Source: Novosphingobium aureum
GTDB lineage: Bacteria > Pseudomonadota > Alphaproteobacteria > Sphingomonadales > Sphingomonadaceae
Reading direction: 5' to 3'
Assembly (NCBI RefSeq): GCF_015865035.1
Contig: NZ_JADZGI010000003.1
Span: 124,001-188,000 of the forward strand
Length of the DNA: 64,000 nt
Position 1 is the first letter of the stretch. The number at the start of each line of letters is the position of its first letter. The position numbers were made by a program, and so were the translations under genes. A model generated the notes under the pieces. The model was not told where the DNA came from and made no database searches. It was given only the letters and a program-made list of their open reading frames with translations. Shown here in pieces: positions 9,314 through 18,081 of the stretch.

Positions 9314-9783
9314 GCGAGCACGCGATCTCCTTTACCCTCAACGGCCACCTCCACGAGGGACGCGCCGAGGCGCGCACCTCGCTCGCCGATCACCTGCGGC
9401 AGGCGGCGGGGCACTGCGGCGTGCATCTTGGCTGCGAGCACGGGGCCTGCGGGGCCTGCACGGTCATGGTCGACGGCAAGGCCGTGCGCGCCTGCCTCAT
9501 GCTGGCGGTGCAGGCGCAGGGTTGCGCGGTCCGCACCGTCGAGGGCCTCGCCGCGAGCGACGGCACATTGCACCGCGTCCAGCAGGTGCTGCGCGAGGAG
9601 CATGCGCTGCAGTGCGGCTTCTGCACGCCGGGCATCGCGATGACGCTCGCCGCGCTTGTCGAGGGTGAGACGAGGCCGGACGCGCAGGCGCTGGAACAGG
9701 CCATCGGCGGTCACTTGTGCCGCTGCACCGGCTATCAGGGACTGCGCCGCGCCGCGCACAGGCTGGCCGGAGACGCGCCATGA
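9310..9783 (+). CDS. [2Fe-2S] small (CoxS-type) subunit of a molybdenum hydroxylase
   Basis: 157 aa, the standard size. The plant-ferredoxin-type cluster ligands are CEHGACGACTVMVDG followed by RAC. The C-terminal cluster domain has CGFCTPG and HLCRCTGY. Both clusters needed for electron transfer between Mo and FAD are therefore complete. The start overlaps the preceding stop by 4 bases, and the stop overlaps the large-subunit start. Confidence 0.95.
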   Translation: MSEHAISFTLNGHLHEGRAEARTSLADHLRQAAGHCGVHLGCEHGACGACTVMVDGKAVRACLMLAVQAQGCAVRTVEGLAASDGTLHRVQQVLREEHALQCGFCTPGIAMTLAALVEGETRPDAQALEQAIGGHLCRCTGYQGLRRAAHRLAGDAP

Positions 9784-12512
9784 ACGACAGTCCGGACCCG
9801 CTCGCACAGCGCGCAGGAAGCGGGGCGACACGCTACGTCGGCCAGCGCGTGCCGCGCAAGGAGGACGCGCGCCTCGTCACCGGGCGTGGGCGCTTCGTCG
9901 ACGACGTGAGCGTGCCGGGCATACTGCACTGCGCCTTCGTGCGCAGCCCTTATGCCTGCGCGCAGATCCGGGGCATCGATGCCGAACAGGCGCTGGCGTT
10001 GCCCGGCGTCCACGCCGTGCTGACGCAGGCCGATCTCGCCGCGCGACCCTTGCGCATGCTCAGCTTCTTCCTCGCGCCGCTGGAGATTGCGGTGACCCCG
10101 CTGGCCGATGGCCGCGTCGCCTATGCGGGCGAGCCTGTGGCGCTGGTCGTCGCGACCTCGCGCGCGCTCGCTGAGGACGCGGCTTCGCTGGTCGAGGTCG
10201 ACTATGCGCCGGGGACGCCGGTGGTGAGGATGGCCGATGCCGCGGTTGCGCCGCCGATCCATCCCGATGCCGACGACAACATCGCCGCTGAAATCGGCGA
10301 CGAGATCGAGGATGACCTGCGCGCGGCGCTGGATGCCGCGCCGCATCGCATCGCGCACCGCGTCACCCATGCGCGGGTCTCGCAGTCGCCGATGGAGACG
10401 CGCGGCGTGCTCGCCGTTCCCGAGGGGCCGGAAGAACTGACGCTGCACATTGCCTGTTCCAGCCCGCACATGGTCGCGCGCTGGCTCGCGCAGGCGCTGG
10501 ACTTTCCCGAGACCGCGATCCGCGTCTTCGCGAAGGACGTGGGCGGCTCGTTCGGGCTCAAGAACCATCCGTGGAAGGAGGAATGCGCAGTCGTGCTCGG
10601 TGCGCTCCTGCTGGGCCGCCCGCTCAAGTGGATCGAGGATCGCTGGGAGGCGCTGACGGCCTCGTGCCAGGCGCGCGAGCAGGACATGACGCTGACGCTG
10701 GGCTATGACGATGCCGGGCGCCTGCTCTCCAGCTATGCCGACTATGCGGTCAACAACGGGGCTTTCCCGCAGGGCGCGGATGCCAATATCGCGGTGCAGA
10801 TGTTCCTGTGGTCGTGCTATCACATGCCCGCGCACGGCTTCACCGCGAAGGGCTGGTTCACCAACACCAACGGCCTTGCCGCCTATCGCGGGCCATGGGC
10901 GATGGAGACGCTGATCCGCGAAACCGCGCTCGACGCCATCGCGCGCGAGCGCGGGATCGAGCCGGTCGAACTGCGCCGCCGCAACCTCGTGCGCCGTGAG
11001 GAACTGCCGGTGACCAGCGCGATGGGCGTGCCGGTCGAGGACATCAGCGCGGCCGAATGCCTCGAGCGGCTGATGGAGGAGATCGACCTCCCCGCCTTCC
11101 GCGCCGAACAGGCGCAAGCAAGAGAACAGGGGCGCTATCTCGGCCTCGGTATCGCCGCCTATGTCGAGCCCACCGGCTGTGCGGGCAGCATTGCGGTTTG
11201 TACGGGTGAGCCTGCGCATCTGCGCATCGAGCCGGGTGGCAATGTCGTCGCCACGCTCTCGACGCACAGCCAGGGCCACGGCACCGCGACGACGATGGCC
11301 CAGCTCGTCGCCGAGGAACTGGGCGTGCGCTACGAGGACGTGACCGTGTTCGAGGGCGACAATGCCGGTGCGGGCTTCTCTCCCGGCGCGACCGGAAGCC
11401 GGCAGGGGGTGATCGCGGGAGGCGCGGTGGTCGAGACGAGTCGCCTGCTCGCGGACAAGGTGCGCACTCTGGCAGCCCACCTGCTCAACGCCAGCCCCGA
11501 GGCGATCCGTATCGAGCAGGGCATGGTCAGCGTCGAGGGCGCGCCGCAGATGTCGCGTCCGCTCTCGGAGATCGCCGCCGTCGCCTATGGCGAGCCCGAT
11601 CGCCTGCCGCCCGGCATGGTCCCCGGGCTCGAAGTACACCACCGCTACCAGCCCCCGGCTATGACGCTCACCAGCGCGGCCCATGCCGCGATCGTCGAGG
11701 TCGATGCCGATACCGGGATGGTTTCGATCCGGCGCTGGCTCTCGGTCGAGGATTGCGGGACCGTGATCCATCCCGCCGTCGTCGAGGGGCAGATCTCGGG
11801 CGGGCTCGCGCAGGCGATCGGCACCGTGCTGCTCGAGGAGATCGGCCACGATGCGCAGGGCAATTCGGACGCGGCGACCTACAAGGACTACCTCCTGCCG
11901 ACGATCCACGACGTGCCGCGCTTCGAGTTCGTCCATGCGAACCGCCCCTCGGCCTCGACCGGAGGGATGCGCGGGGTGGGCGAGGGTGGTGCGATCATCG
12001 GCCCGCCCACGCTGGTCAACGCGATTGCCGATGCGCTCGCGCCATTCGGCGAGGTGCCGGTCGCGCTGCCGCTCACCCCGACGCGGCTGATGAGCGTGAT
12101 CGAGGGGCGCGACCTCGCGGCCCCGCGCCACGCAAGTGAAGCCCCGCCGCCCGCTCCTGACCCTGCTCGCGCGCACGAGGCACAGGCCAGTGTCGCCGAG
12201 ACGCAGGCGGCGCCGCAAACCACCATCGAGGGGGAATGGGACATGGTCCTCTCGACCCCGATGGGGCCACAGGAGATGGTCATGGAGGTTGCCTGCGAGG
12301 GCGTGCAGGCGAGCGGTACGCTGAGCAGCCCCGAAGGCGCGATGGCCTTCGCGGGGCGCTATGATGATGGGCGGCTGCTGTTCGAACTCAAGGTCGCCAA
12401 GCCGATGAAGATCACGCTGAAGTACGACCTCGCCTTCGCGGCGGACACGGTTGCGGGGACGTGCAAGATGGGGATCTTCGGCAAGGCCAAGGTGAGAGGC
12501 AAGCGGCGCTGA
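9780..12512 (+). CDS. Molybdopterin-binding large subunit (CoxL-like) with an extra C-terminal domain
   Basis: 910 aa, longer than the roughly 780-800 aa usual for CoxL-type subunits. The start of the aldehyde oxidase/xanthine dehydrogenase fold is seen in VGQRVPRKEDARLVTGRGRFVDD, and the general-base glutamate lies in RGVGEGGAIIGPP. The loop near the active site reads AYRGPW, not the AYxCSFR of true CO dehydrogenases nor the AYRGAGR of form II, so this is a hydroxylase of another substrate. After a Pro/Ala-rich linker (about 784-813), an additional domain of about 97 residues follows, starting TTIEGEWDMVLSTPMGP. It looks like a small all-beta module and is not part of the usual fold. Confidence 0.9.
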   Translation: MNDSPDPLAQRAGSGATRYVGQRVPRKEDARLVTGRGRFVDDVSVPGILHCAFVRSPYACAQIRGIDAEQALALPGVHAVLTQADLAARPLRMLSFFLAPLEIAVTPLADGRVAYAGEPVALVVATSRALAEDAASLVEVDYAPGTPVVRMADAAVAPPIHPDADDNIAAEIGDEIEDDLRAALDAAPHRIAHRVTHARVSQSPMETRGVLAVPEGPEELTLHIACSSPHMVARWLAQALDFPETAIRVFAKDVGGSFGLKNHPWKEECAVVLGALLLGRPLKWIEDRWEALTASCQAREQDMTLTLGYDDAGRLLSSYADYAVNNGAFPQGADANIAVQMFLWSCYHMPAHGFTAKGWFTNTNGLAAYRGPWAMETLIRETALDAIARERGIEPVELRRRNLVRREELPVTSAMGVPVEDISAAECLERLMEEIDLPAFRAEQAQAREQGRYLGLGIAAYVEPTGCAGSIAVCTGEPAHLRIEPGGNVVATLSTHSQGHGTATTMAQLVAEELGVRYEDVTVFEGDNAGAGFSPGATGSRQGVIAGGAVVETSRLLADKVRTLAAHLLNASPEAIRIEQGMVSVEGAPQMSRPLSEIAAVAYGEPDRLPPGMVPGLEVHHRYQPPAMTLTSAAHAAIVEVDADTGMVSIRRWLSVEDCGTVIHPAVVEGQISGGLAQAIGTVLLEEIGHDAQGNSDAATYKDYLLPTIHDVPRFEFVHANRPSASTGGMRGVGEGGAIIGPPTLVNAIADALAPFGEVPVALPLTPTRLMSVIEGRDLAAPRHASEAPPPAPDPARAHEAQASVAETQAAPQTTIEGEWDMVLSTPMGPQEMVMEVACEGVQASGTLSSPEGAMAFAGRYDDGRLLFELKVAKPMKITLKYDLAFAADTVAGTCKMGIFGKAKVRGKRR

Positions 12513-12620
12513 GGGCCCTTCTCGGGCATTGCCCCGACGTGCATTCCGGAGGCGGAACCGGTCATTTGCACCGCGCGCGAAGCGCGGGCCGGACATGCAC
12601 GCAGCCCGGCCCGCGTGCGA

Positions 12621-13385
12621 TCACATCGTGGTGACGCCGCCGTCGACGATGAACTCGGCCCCGGTGATGTACTTGGCCTCGTCCGAGGCGAGGAACAGGT
12701 TCATGTTGGCGATGTCGAGCGGCTCGCCCAGCTTCTTCATCGGGATGCTGGCGACGATCAGCTTGAATTCCTCCGGATTGTCGCGGCGTGCGACATCCTG
12801 CATCGCGGTTTCGATCATGCCCGGGTGGACCGAGTTGCAGCGGATGTTCTCGGCGGCGCATTCGACCGCGACGACCTTGGAGAACATGTGCACGCCCGAC
12901 TTGGCCGCGGCATAGGCGCCGCAGCCCGGCACGCCGACGAGCCCGGCGATCGAGGACATGTTCACGATCGAGCCGCCTTCACCGACCCTGCGCATCAGTT
13001 CGACCGCGCGCTTGGTGCCGTAGAACACAGAGTCGAGGTTGACCTCGTTCTGGCGCTTCCAGTCCGCCGCCTCGAGCATCGAGAGGGGCTTCAGAATGGC
13101 GATACCGGCATTGTTGACGAGCACGTCGAGCCGTCCGTGGCCCTTTTCGATTGCCGCGAAGACCGCGTCCCACGAAGCCTCGTCGGTGACGTCCTGCGCC
13201 ATGGCTTCTGCCTGCCCGCCAGCAGCGACGATGGCATCTGCGACGGCCTTGGCGCCGCCTTCATCGAGGTCGGTGACATAGACGAAGGCACCTTCCTCGG
13301 CGAAGCGCTGCGCGGTTGCGGCACCCAGGCCGCGCGGATTGCCCGCGCCGGTTACCAGGGTAATCTTGCCTTCCAGACGTGCCAT
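12621..13385 (-). CDS. SDR-family oxidoreductase
   Basis: 254 aa. The cofactor motif is a variant, TGAGNPRGLG, with two extra residues between the first glycines and GLG. Otherwise it is a normal SDR: NNAG, catalytic Ser in NMSSIAG, YAAAK and ITGAEFIVDGG. The start has AGGAGA seven bases upstream. It lies downstream of the TonB receptor (13500-15812) on the same strand, with a strong hairpin in the gap. Substrate unknown. Confidence 0.87.
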   Translation of the reverse strand: MARLEGKITLVTGAGNPRGLGAATAQRFAEEGAFVYVTDLDEGGAKAVADAIVAAGGQAEAMAQDVTDEASWDAVFAAIEKGHGRLDVLVNNAGIAILKPLSMLEAADWKRQNEVNLDSVFYGTKRAVELMRRVGEGGSIVNMSSIAGLVGVPGCGAYAAAKSGVHMFSKVVAVECAAENIRCNSVHPGMIETAMQDVARRDNPEEFKLIVASIPMKKLGEPLDIANMNLFLASDEAKYITGAEFIVDGGVTTM

Positions 13386-13411
13386 GCATTCTCTCCTGTT
13401 CTCAACGATTG

Positions 13412-13443
13412 AACGCCCGGCAGGGGTTGGCCTGCCGGGCGTT
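13412..13443 (-). terminator. strong stem-loop between TonB receptor and SDR
   Basis: A perfect 13-bp inverted repeat AACGCCCGGCAGG / CCTGCCGGGCGTT with a 6-base loop, 57 bases beyond the receptor stop codon. It lacks a T-run, so it may attenuate, stabilise the receptor mRNA, or terminate weakly rather than end transcription cleanly. Confidence 0.5.
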
Positions 13444-13499
13444 GTGCATGTCTAGCGTTGTTGCGTCTTCTCAACGCCTAGCATTGGTGATGGGTAACG

Positions 13500-15812
13500 T
13501 CAGAAACGCACGCCGAAAGTCGCACCGTAGGTACGCGGCTCGTTGGCCATGCCGAACGAGAACAGCCCGGCGACGGTGAACGCGTGCGTGGTGGTCTTCT
13601 CGTTGGCGAGGTTGCGACCGAAGATGCGGAAGTAGGTTTCCTTGTCTCCGACCTCGAAGTTGACCGTCAGGCTGGCATCGACGAGGTCCTGCGTGGTGGT
13701 ACGCACGCGCGGGTCGTTGCCGCCCACGGTCACCTCGGTGACCTCTCCGTCGCCGTTGAGCGTCGGCGTCAGCGAGCCTTGCGAGATCTGCTCGTCGTAA
13801 GGGCTGATGTGGCGCCACCCTGCCGTTGCGACGACGCTGCCGAAGCTGGTCGGGACCTCGTAGTCGGCATTGATCGAGCCGGTGAACTTGGGGGCATAGA
13901 TCAGGCGGTTGGCCGAGTAGTCGAAGGGCACCAGGCCTATGCCGCAGTCGTTGGTCGCGGCCGTCCCGGCAGCATAGGCGCCGCAGGTGATGAAGTCGCG
14001 GAACTTGGACTTCATGTAGGCGGTCGAGGCGGTCACGCGCAGGCGGTCGGACAGGCGCAGCACCGCGTCGGCCTCGATACCCTTGATGATCGCGCCGCCC
14101 GGCACGTTGCCGGTGATCGTCTGGTTGCCCAGCGGCCCGCCGGGAACGGTCAGGTTCTGCTGCATGTCCTTGTAGTCGGACACGTAGCCGGCGAGGTTGA
14201 GCTCGAGCATGTTGTCGAGCAGCGTGAGCTTGGCACCGACCTCGTAGGCATCGACGGTCTCGGGCTGGAACGGCGTGCTCGCGGTTTCGGCGGTAGCCGC
14301 GCGCGGGCTGAAGCCGCCCGAACGATAGCCGCGCGACCAGCTGGCGTAGAGCATCAGGTCGTTGTTCGGGCGCCAGTCAAGGCCCACCTTGGGGGTGAAT
14401 TTGGTGAAGTTGGCATCACCCGAGCCGATCAGTCCTGCCGCAGCGAAGGAGTTGGTCAGCTTCTTGTTGTCGTGCGACCAGCGACCGCCGAACGAGAGGC
14501 GGAAGTCGTCGGCGAAAGCCCAGTTGAAGTCGCCGAAGAAGGCGTAGCTGGTGGTCTTGCCCACATTGGTCTGGGCGTTGTTGTCGAATTCGGTCGGCGG
14601 GATCGAAGGATCGAAGCCGAAGAAGCGGGTCCACTGCGTAAGGTCGTACTTGGAGTGGAAGTAGAAGCCGCCCACGACGTAGTCGAAGCCTTCGAAGAGG
14701 TTGCCCGCGGCGCGCAGTTCCTGGCTCCACTGGGTGTAGTGCTGGCGCCGGTCGACGTAGTACAGGTCGCTCGACGAGCCGTCGAAGTCCTGCGTCTGCT
14801 TTTCCTTGCTGTGCCGCCAGCCGGTGATCGAGGTGAGGGTGACCGCACCCAGTTCGTAGTTCATCTCCAGCGTGGCTGCGGGCGCCGAATAGGTGCTGAC
14901 CGCGGGCAGGGTGAAGACGGTGTAGAGGTCGGTGGTTGCGTTGCGGTTGCACTCGTTGGCCGGGATCAGCCCGCAGAACAGTTCCGAGCTGTTGGTCAGG
15001 TTGGATACGACCGGTTCGAATTCCTGCTCGACGTTCTCGACGGTGAGCTTGGCGTCGAAGTCCGAGCCGACCGGGGCGAAGAGCAGGGTCGCGCCGTAGC
15101 TGTCGCCATTGGAGAAGCCCGCGCGCTTGTCGGTGATGGCGTTGTAGTAGAAGCCGTCGCTCTGGTTGTGGAAGTACCAGCCCTTGATGCCCCAGTTCTC
15201 GCCGTCGCCGTAGTTGAGGATCGCCTTGGCCGCCCAGGTGCCCCAGCGGCTCATCGTGAATTCGGCCTTGCCGCCCGGCTCCATGGTGGGTTCGGTACGG
15301 GTGATGTTGATGACGCCGCCGATCGTGTTGGCGCCGAACAAGGTGCCCTGGGGCCCGCGCAGGACCTCGATCTGGGCAATGTCGAAGGCATCCTGCAGCT
15401 GGCCGGTATTGGTGCCGATGGTCACGCCGTCGATGACCACGCCGACGGTCGGGGTCTGCGACTTCTCGATGTCGGCATAAGTCAGGCCGCGGATCGAGAT
15501 GTTGGCCGCCTGTGCGCCCGAGTTCTGCTGGGTGATGAGCAGGCCGGGCGCTGCGCCCTGCAGGTCGCCGATATTGGCCGAGGCCTTGTTTTCGAGCATC
15601 GCGGCATTGACCGCGGTGATCGCGACCGGGGTATCCTGGAGCGATTCCGCGCGGCGGCGGGCAGAGACGATGATTTCCATGGGGTCGACGGCGGCAGGGG
15701 CCTCTGCCTCCTGCGCCATGACCGGAGCGGCGATACCGGAAATCGCGGTGGTGCCCAGCGCGCTCGCCATGAGCGCGACAGACCTCACCCCACGCTTGCG
15801 TGAGTAAGCCAT
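13500..15812 (-). CDS. TonB-dependent outer-membrane receptor
   Basis: 770 aa. A signal peptide of about 34 residues ends in PVMAQEA. The plug domain follows with IIVSARRRAESLQDTPVAI, the RGLTY and VGVVIDGV motifs, IEVLRGPQGTLFGANTIGGVINI, and then a long beta-barrel ending in the typical terminal phenylalanine (ATFGVRF). The start at 15812 was chosen because GGGAGGA lies seven bases upstream; an in-frame upstream extension has no signal character. It would import a hydrophobic or bulky substrate for the surrounding catabolic genes. It diverges from the MDR oxidoreductase, and the shared gap carries a lux-box-like dyad. Confidence 0.93.
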   Translation of the reverse strand: MAYSRKRGVRSVALMASALGTTAISGIAAPVMAQEAEAPAAVDPMEIIVSARRRAESLQDTPVAITAVNAAMLENKASANIGDLQGAAPGLLITQQNSGAQAANISIRGLTYADIEKSQTPTVGVVIDGVTIGTNTGQLQDAFDIAQIEVLRGPQGTLFGANTIGGVINITRTEPTMEPGGKAEFTMSRWGTWAAKAILNYGDGENWGIKGWYFHNQSDGFYYNAITDKRAGFSNGDSYGATLLFAPVGSDFDAKLTVENVEQEFEPVVSNLTNSSELFCGLIPANECNRNATTDLYTVFTLPAVSTYSAPAATLEMNYELGAVTLTSITGWRHSKEKQTQDFDGSSSDLYYVDRRQHYTQWSQELRAAGNLFEGFDYVVGGFYFHSKYDLTQWTRFFGFDPSIPPTEFDNNAQTNVGKTTSYAFFGDFNWAFADDFRLSFGGRWSHDNKKLTNSFAAAGLIGSGDANFTKFTPKVGLDWRPNNDLMLYASWSRGYRSGGFSPRAATAETASTPFQPETVDAYEVGAKLTLLDNMLELNLAGYVSDYKDMQQNLTVPGGPLGNQTITGNVPGGAIIKGIEADAVLRLSDRLRVTASTAYMKSKFRDFITCGAYAAGTAATNDCGIGLVPFDYSANRLIYAPKFTGSINADYEVPTSFGSVVATAGWRHISPYDEQISQGSLTPTLNGDGEVTEVTVGGNDPRVRTTTQDLVDASLTVNFEVGDKETYFRIFGRNLANEKTTTHAFTVAGLFSFGMANEPRTYGATFGVRF

Positions 15813-15897
15813 CAGTAATCCTCCCTCGTGGCCCGAAATTTTTTCGTGGCCCTTCTTATCTGGACCCCTTTTATGCCTCGGTTCGTCGCAGGTCATC

Positions 15898-15917
15898 CCC
15901 TGTTAAATTGATCAGGT
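15898..15917. promoter_or_regulatory. lux-box-like dyad CCCT-N12-AGGT
   Basis: A 20-bp imperfect palindrome with arms CCCT and AGGT; the inner bases extend the symmetry (CCTG-N10-CAGG). It has the size and geometry of binding sites for LuxR-type regulators. It lies 86 bases before the TonB receptor start and 52 before the MDR oxidoreductase start, in their shared divergent promoter gap. Assignment to the LuxR encoded at 36036 is inference. Confidence 0.5.
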
Positions 15918-15969
15918 GCGAGAAAAACTGTGGGGGTCGACCAAGCGGGCAACCATGGGAGATGAAGAA

Positions 15970-16983
15970 ATGTCAGAAAACAGGCGCTTCCTGCTCGTTC
16001 GCCGTCCGCAGGGCGAACCCGTCGAAAATGACTTCCGGATCGAGACTTCGCCCGTCCCGGCCCCTCCGCTGGGCGGAATCGTCATTCGCAACCGATTCGT
16101 TTCGCTCGATCCGGCGCAGCGCGGGTGGATGGACGATGCCGAAAGCTACATGCCGCCGATCGCGCTCGGCGACCCTGTGCGCGCGACGACGGTGGGCGTG
16201 GTCCACGCCAGCGACAACCCCGACTTCGCGGTCGGCCAGTGGGTCATGGGGCTCAATGCGCTCGAGGATTACTCGGTGGCGATGCCCGGCGGCTTCACCA
16301 TGGCGATCGACGTCGACGCGGTGCCCTCGCCCTCGAACTACCTCTCCGCGCTCGGCGCGGTCGGGCTTACCGCCTATTTCGGGCTGGTCGAGGTGGCAAA
16401 GCCCCAGCCGGGCGAGACGCTGCTGGTCTCGGGCGCGGCCGGGGCCGTGGGCTCTGCTGTCGGCCAGATCGGCAAGATCATGGGCTGCCGCGTCGTCGGC
16501 ATCGCAGGCGGGGAAGAGAAGTGCCGCCGCCTGATCGAGGACTACGGCTTCGATGCTGCTGTCGACTACAAGGGCAAGGATCACGAGGCGCTCGTCGCCG
16601 CCATCGCCGAGGCAGCGCCGGACGGGGCGAACATGGTCTTCGAGAACGTGGGCGGCGCGGTGATGGAGGCCGAGGTCTTCAACCTCGCGATGCATGCGCG
16701 CATCGTTCTGTGCGGGCTCATCGCCGAGTACAACAGCGAGGAGAAGATCGGAATTCGCAACCTGTGGCAGATTCTCGCCCGGCGCGGCGTGCTGCACGGT
16801 TTCCTCATCGCCGACTATGCCGACCGCTTCGCCGAGGGCGGGGCGCAGATGGCCAAGTGGCTGTCCGAGGGACGCCTGCGCGCCGACGAGGACGTGCAGG
16901 AAGGTCTCGAGAACGCCTACGCTGCCTTCATGCGCCTGTTCAGCGGGGCGAACACCGGCAAGCTGGTGCTCAAGATCGCCTGA
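15970..16983 (+). CDS. NADP-dependent MDR oxidoreductase (YncB/curcumin-reductase-like)
   Basis: 337 aa. The N-terminus NRFVSLDPAQRGWM and the nucleotide-binding motif GAAGAVGSAVGQIGKI place it with the zinc-free medium-chain reductases of the YncB/prostaglandin-reductase group, which reduce C=C bonds conjugated to carbonyls. There are no zinc-binding cysteines in the usual positions. The inner ATG at 15970 is preferred because GGGAG lies eight bases upstream; an in-frame ATG at 15955 is the alternative. Divergent from the TonB receptor. A role in saturating an enone intermediate is plausible. Confidence 0.87.
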   Translation: MSENRRFLLVRRPQGEPVENDFRIETSPVPAPPLGGIVIRNRFVSLDPAQRGWMDDAESYMPPIALGDPVRATTVGVVHASDNPDFAVGQWVMGLNALEDYSVAMPGGFTMAIDVDAVPSPSNYLSALGAVGLTAYFGLVEVAKPQPGETLLVSGAAGAVGSAVGQIGKIMGCRVVGIAGGEEKCRRLIEDYGFDAAVDYKGKDHEALVAAIAEAAPDGANMVFENVGGAVMEAEVFNLAMHARIVLCGLIAEYNSEEKIGIRNLWQILARRGVLHGFLIADYADRFAEGGAQMAKWLSEGRLRADEDVQEGLENAYAAFMRLFSGANTGKLVLKIA

Positions 16984-17015
16984 GGCCCCAGGAACGCTCG
17001 CTCGCGGGCGTGCTC

Positions 17016-17052
17016 AAAAAGAGGGCGGCGGCTCCCCGGGATGCCGCCGCCC
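17016..17052 (-). terminator. Rho-independent terminator of the 17135-17896 SDR
   Basis: Read on the minus strand, a 10-bp GC stem (GGGCGGCGGC / GCCGCCGCCC, loop about 10) is followed by TCTTTTT. It lies 83 bases past the SDR stop. A clear intrinsic terminator. Confidence 0.8.
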
Positions 17053-17134
17053 ATTCAGGTGTTACGCTGTCACAAACGAGCCGGAAGCGCGCTCCCTTGG
17101 ACGGGCCTGCGCTCCGCTCGAACGTGTTGCCGGA

Positions 17135-17896
17135 TCAGAACTGCACGCGCTTGGTGAAGGCGCCGTCTACGACGATGTTCGCACCGGTCATCGACTTGCA
17201 GGCCGGCGAAGCGGTGAAGACGATGGTCTTGGCCAGTTCCTCGCCGGTGGTCATCGAGCCGGTGGGAATCCCTGCGACGATCGAATCGAAGAACTCGGGC
17301 GCGCCTTCCTTGATCTGCGGCCAGGGGCCGTCCTCGGTCCAGACCGGACCCGGCGTGATGCAGTTGCAGCGGATGCCCTTGGCGGCATTGGCCTGTGCCA
17401 GCGCCGAGGAATAGTTGATCACCGCCGCCTTGAGCGCATTGTAGGGCTGCACGCCCATGAATTCCTCGACCGCGCCGGTCGAGCTCATGACGATGATCGA
17501 GCCCGCGTCCGACTTCTCGAGGAAGGGCATGGCGGCGGCGATGCCGCGGCGCATCGGCAGGACGTCGGTGGCGAGGATCGTGTTCCAGGCCTCGTCGCTG
17601 TCCTCGCCGGGGTTGACCGAGGTGAAGCTGATGAAGATGTCGCAGCCGCCCAGTTCGCCCGCCGACTTCTCGACGAAGGCGGGCACGGCCGCCGCGTCGG
17701 TCACGTCAAGCGCCTCGCCGTAGGTCTTGACGCCCGAGGGGGCGAGCTCGCCGATCAGCTTGTCGACCTTGACCTGGGTGCGGCCGCAGATGGCGACGTC
17801 GCAGCCTTCGGCGGCAAGCGTAAGCGCGACCATGCGGCCGATGCCGCCGTTGGCGCCCACGAGAATGGCTTTCCTGCCCTTCAGTCCGAGATCCAT
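17135..17896 (-). CDS. SDR-family oxidoreductase
   Basis: 253 aa. The glycine motif is VGANGGIGR rather than TGxxxGIG. The catalytic residues are in MSSTGA and YNALK, followed by a tail that ends in MTGANIVVDGAF. The usual NNAG is replaced by SFTSVNPGEDSD, which marks a divergent SDR subgroup. The start has AGGAAA eight bases upstream. It is monocistronic with its own intrinsic terminator, and divergent from the SDR at 18082. Substrate unknown. Confidence 0.85.
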   Translation of the reverse strand: MDLGLKGRKAILVGANGGIGRMVALTLAAEGCDVAICGRTQVKVDKLIGELAPSGVKTYGEALDVTDAAAVPAFVEKSAGELGGCDIFISFTSVNPGEDSDEAWNTILATDVLPMRRGIAAAMPFLEKSDAGSIIVMSSTGAVEEFMGVQPYNALKAAVINYSSALAQANAAKGIRCNCITPGPVWTEDGPWPQIKEGAPEFFDSIVAGIPTGSMTTGEELAKTIVFTASPACKSMTGANIVVDGAFTKRVQF

Positions 17897-17993
17897 GTTC
17901 TCACTTTCCTCTGCCGTTGCCGGGATCGCTGCCCGGGCTGTCTTGAACGATATGCGGTCACCCTACCCTTTCGCCTCCGCAGCCGGGACGGAC

Positions 17994-18013
17994 CACTGCC
18001 CTTTTGGTCAGGA
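17994..18013. promoter_or_regulatory. lux-box-like dyad CACT-N12-AGGA
   Basis: A 20-bp dyad with CTG-N10-CAG symmetry in the divergent gap between the SDRs at 17135-17896 and 18082-18891, 69 bases before the latter start. The arms match the ACCT-N12-AGGT form only partly, so alone it is a weak call. Confidence 0.35.
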
Positions 18014-18081
18014 ATCAGGCTCCGGTGCAGCGTGATAGCGCTGGGCACTCGAGACAAGAACAAACACGAGAGGAGAGCGAC

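Noticed and set aside
9780..12512. CoxL-like subunit as a true CO dehydrogenase
   Set aside because: The active-site loop is AYRGPW instead of AYxCSFR, so carbon monoxide is not the likely substrate.
9735..12596. 953-codon open frame on the minus strand opposite the CoxL-like gene
   Set aside because: Its translation is low-complexity, rich in Arg, Gly, Asp and His, with no recognisable domain. It is an antisense shadow of GC-rich codon bias; the plus-strand gene has full family motifs.
13584..15803. 739-codon plus-strand frame opposite the TonB receptor
   Set aside because: Translation is Gly/Val/Arg/Asp repeats without family character; the receptor on the minus strand has a signal peptide, plug and barrel.
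15826..15852. Direct repeat TCGTGGCCC twice, 18 bases apart, before the TonB receptor
   Set aside because: Only two short copies close to the ribosome-binding region; no clear role beyond chance in GC-rich DNA.
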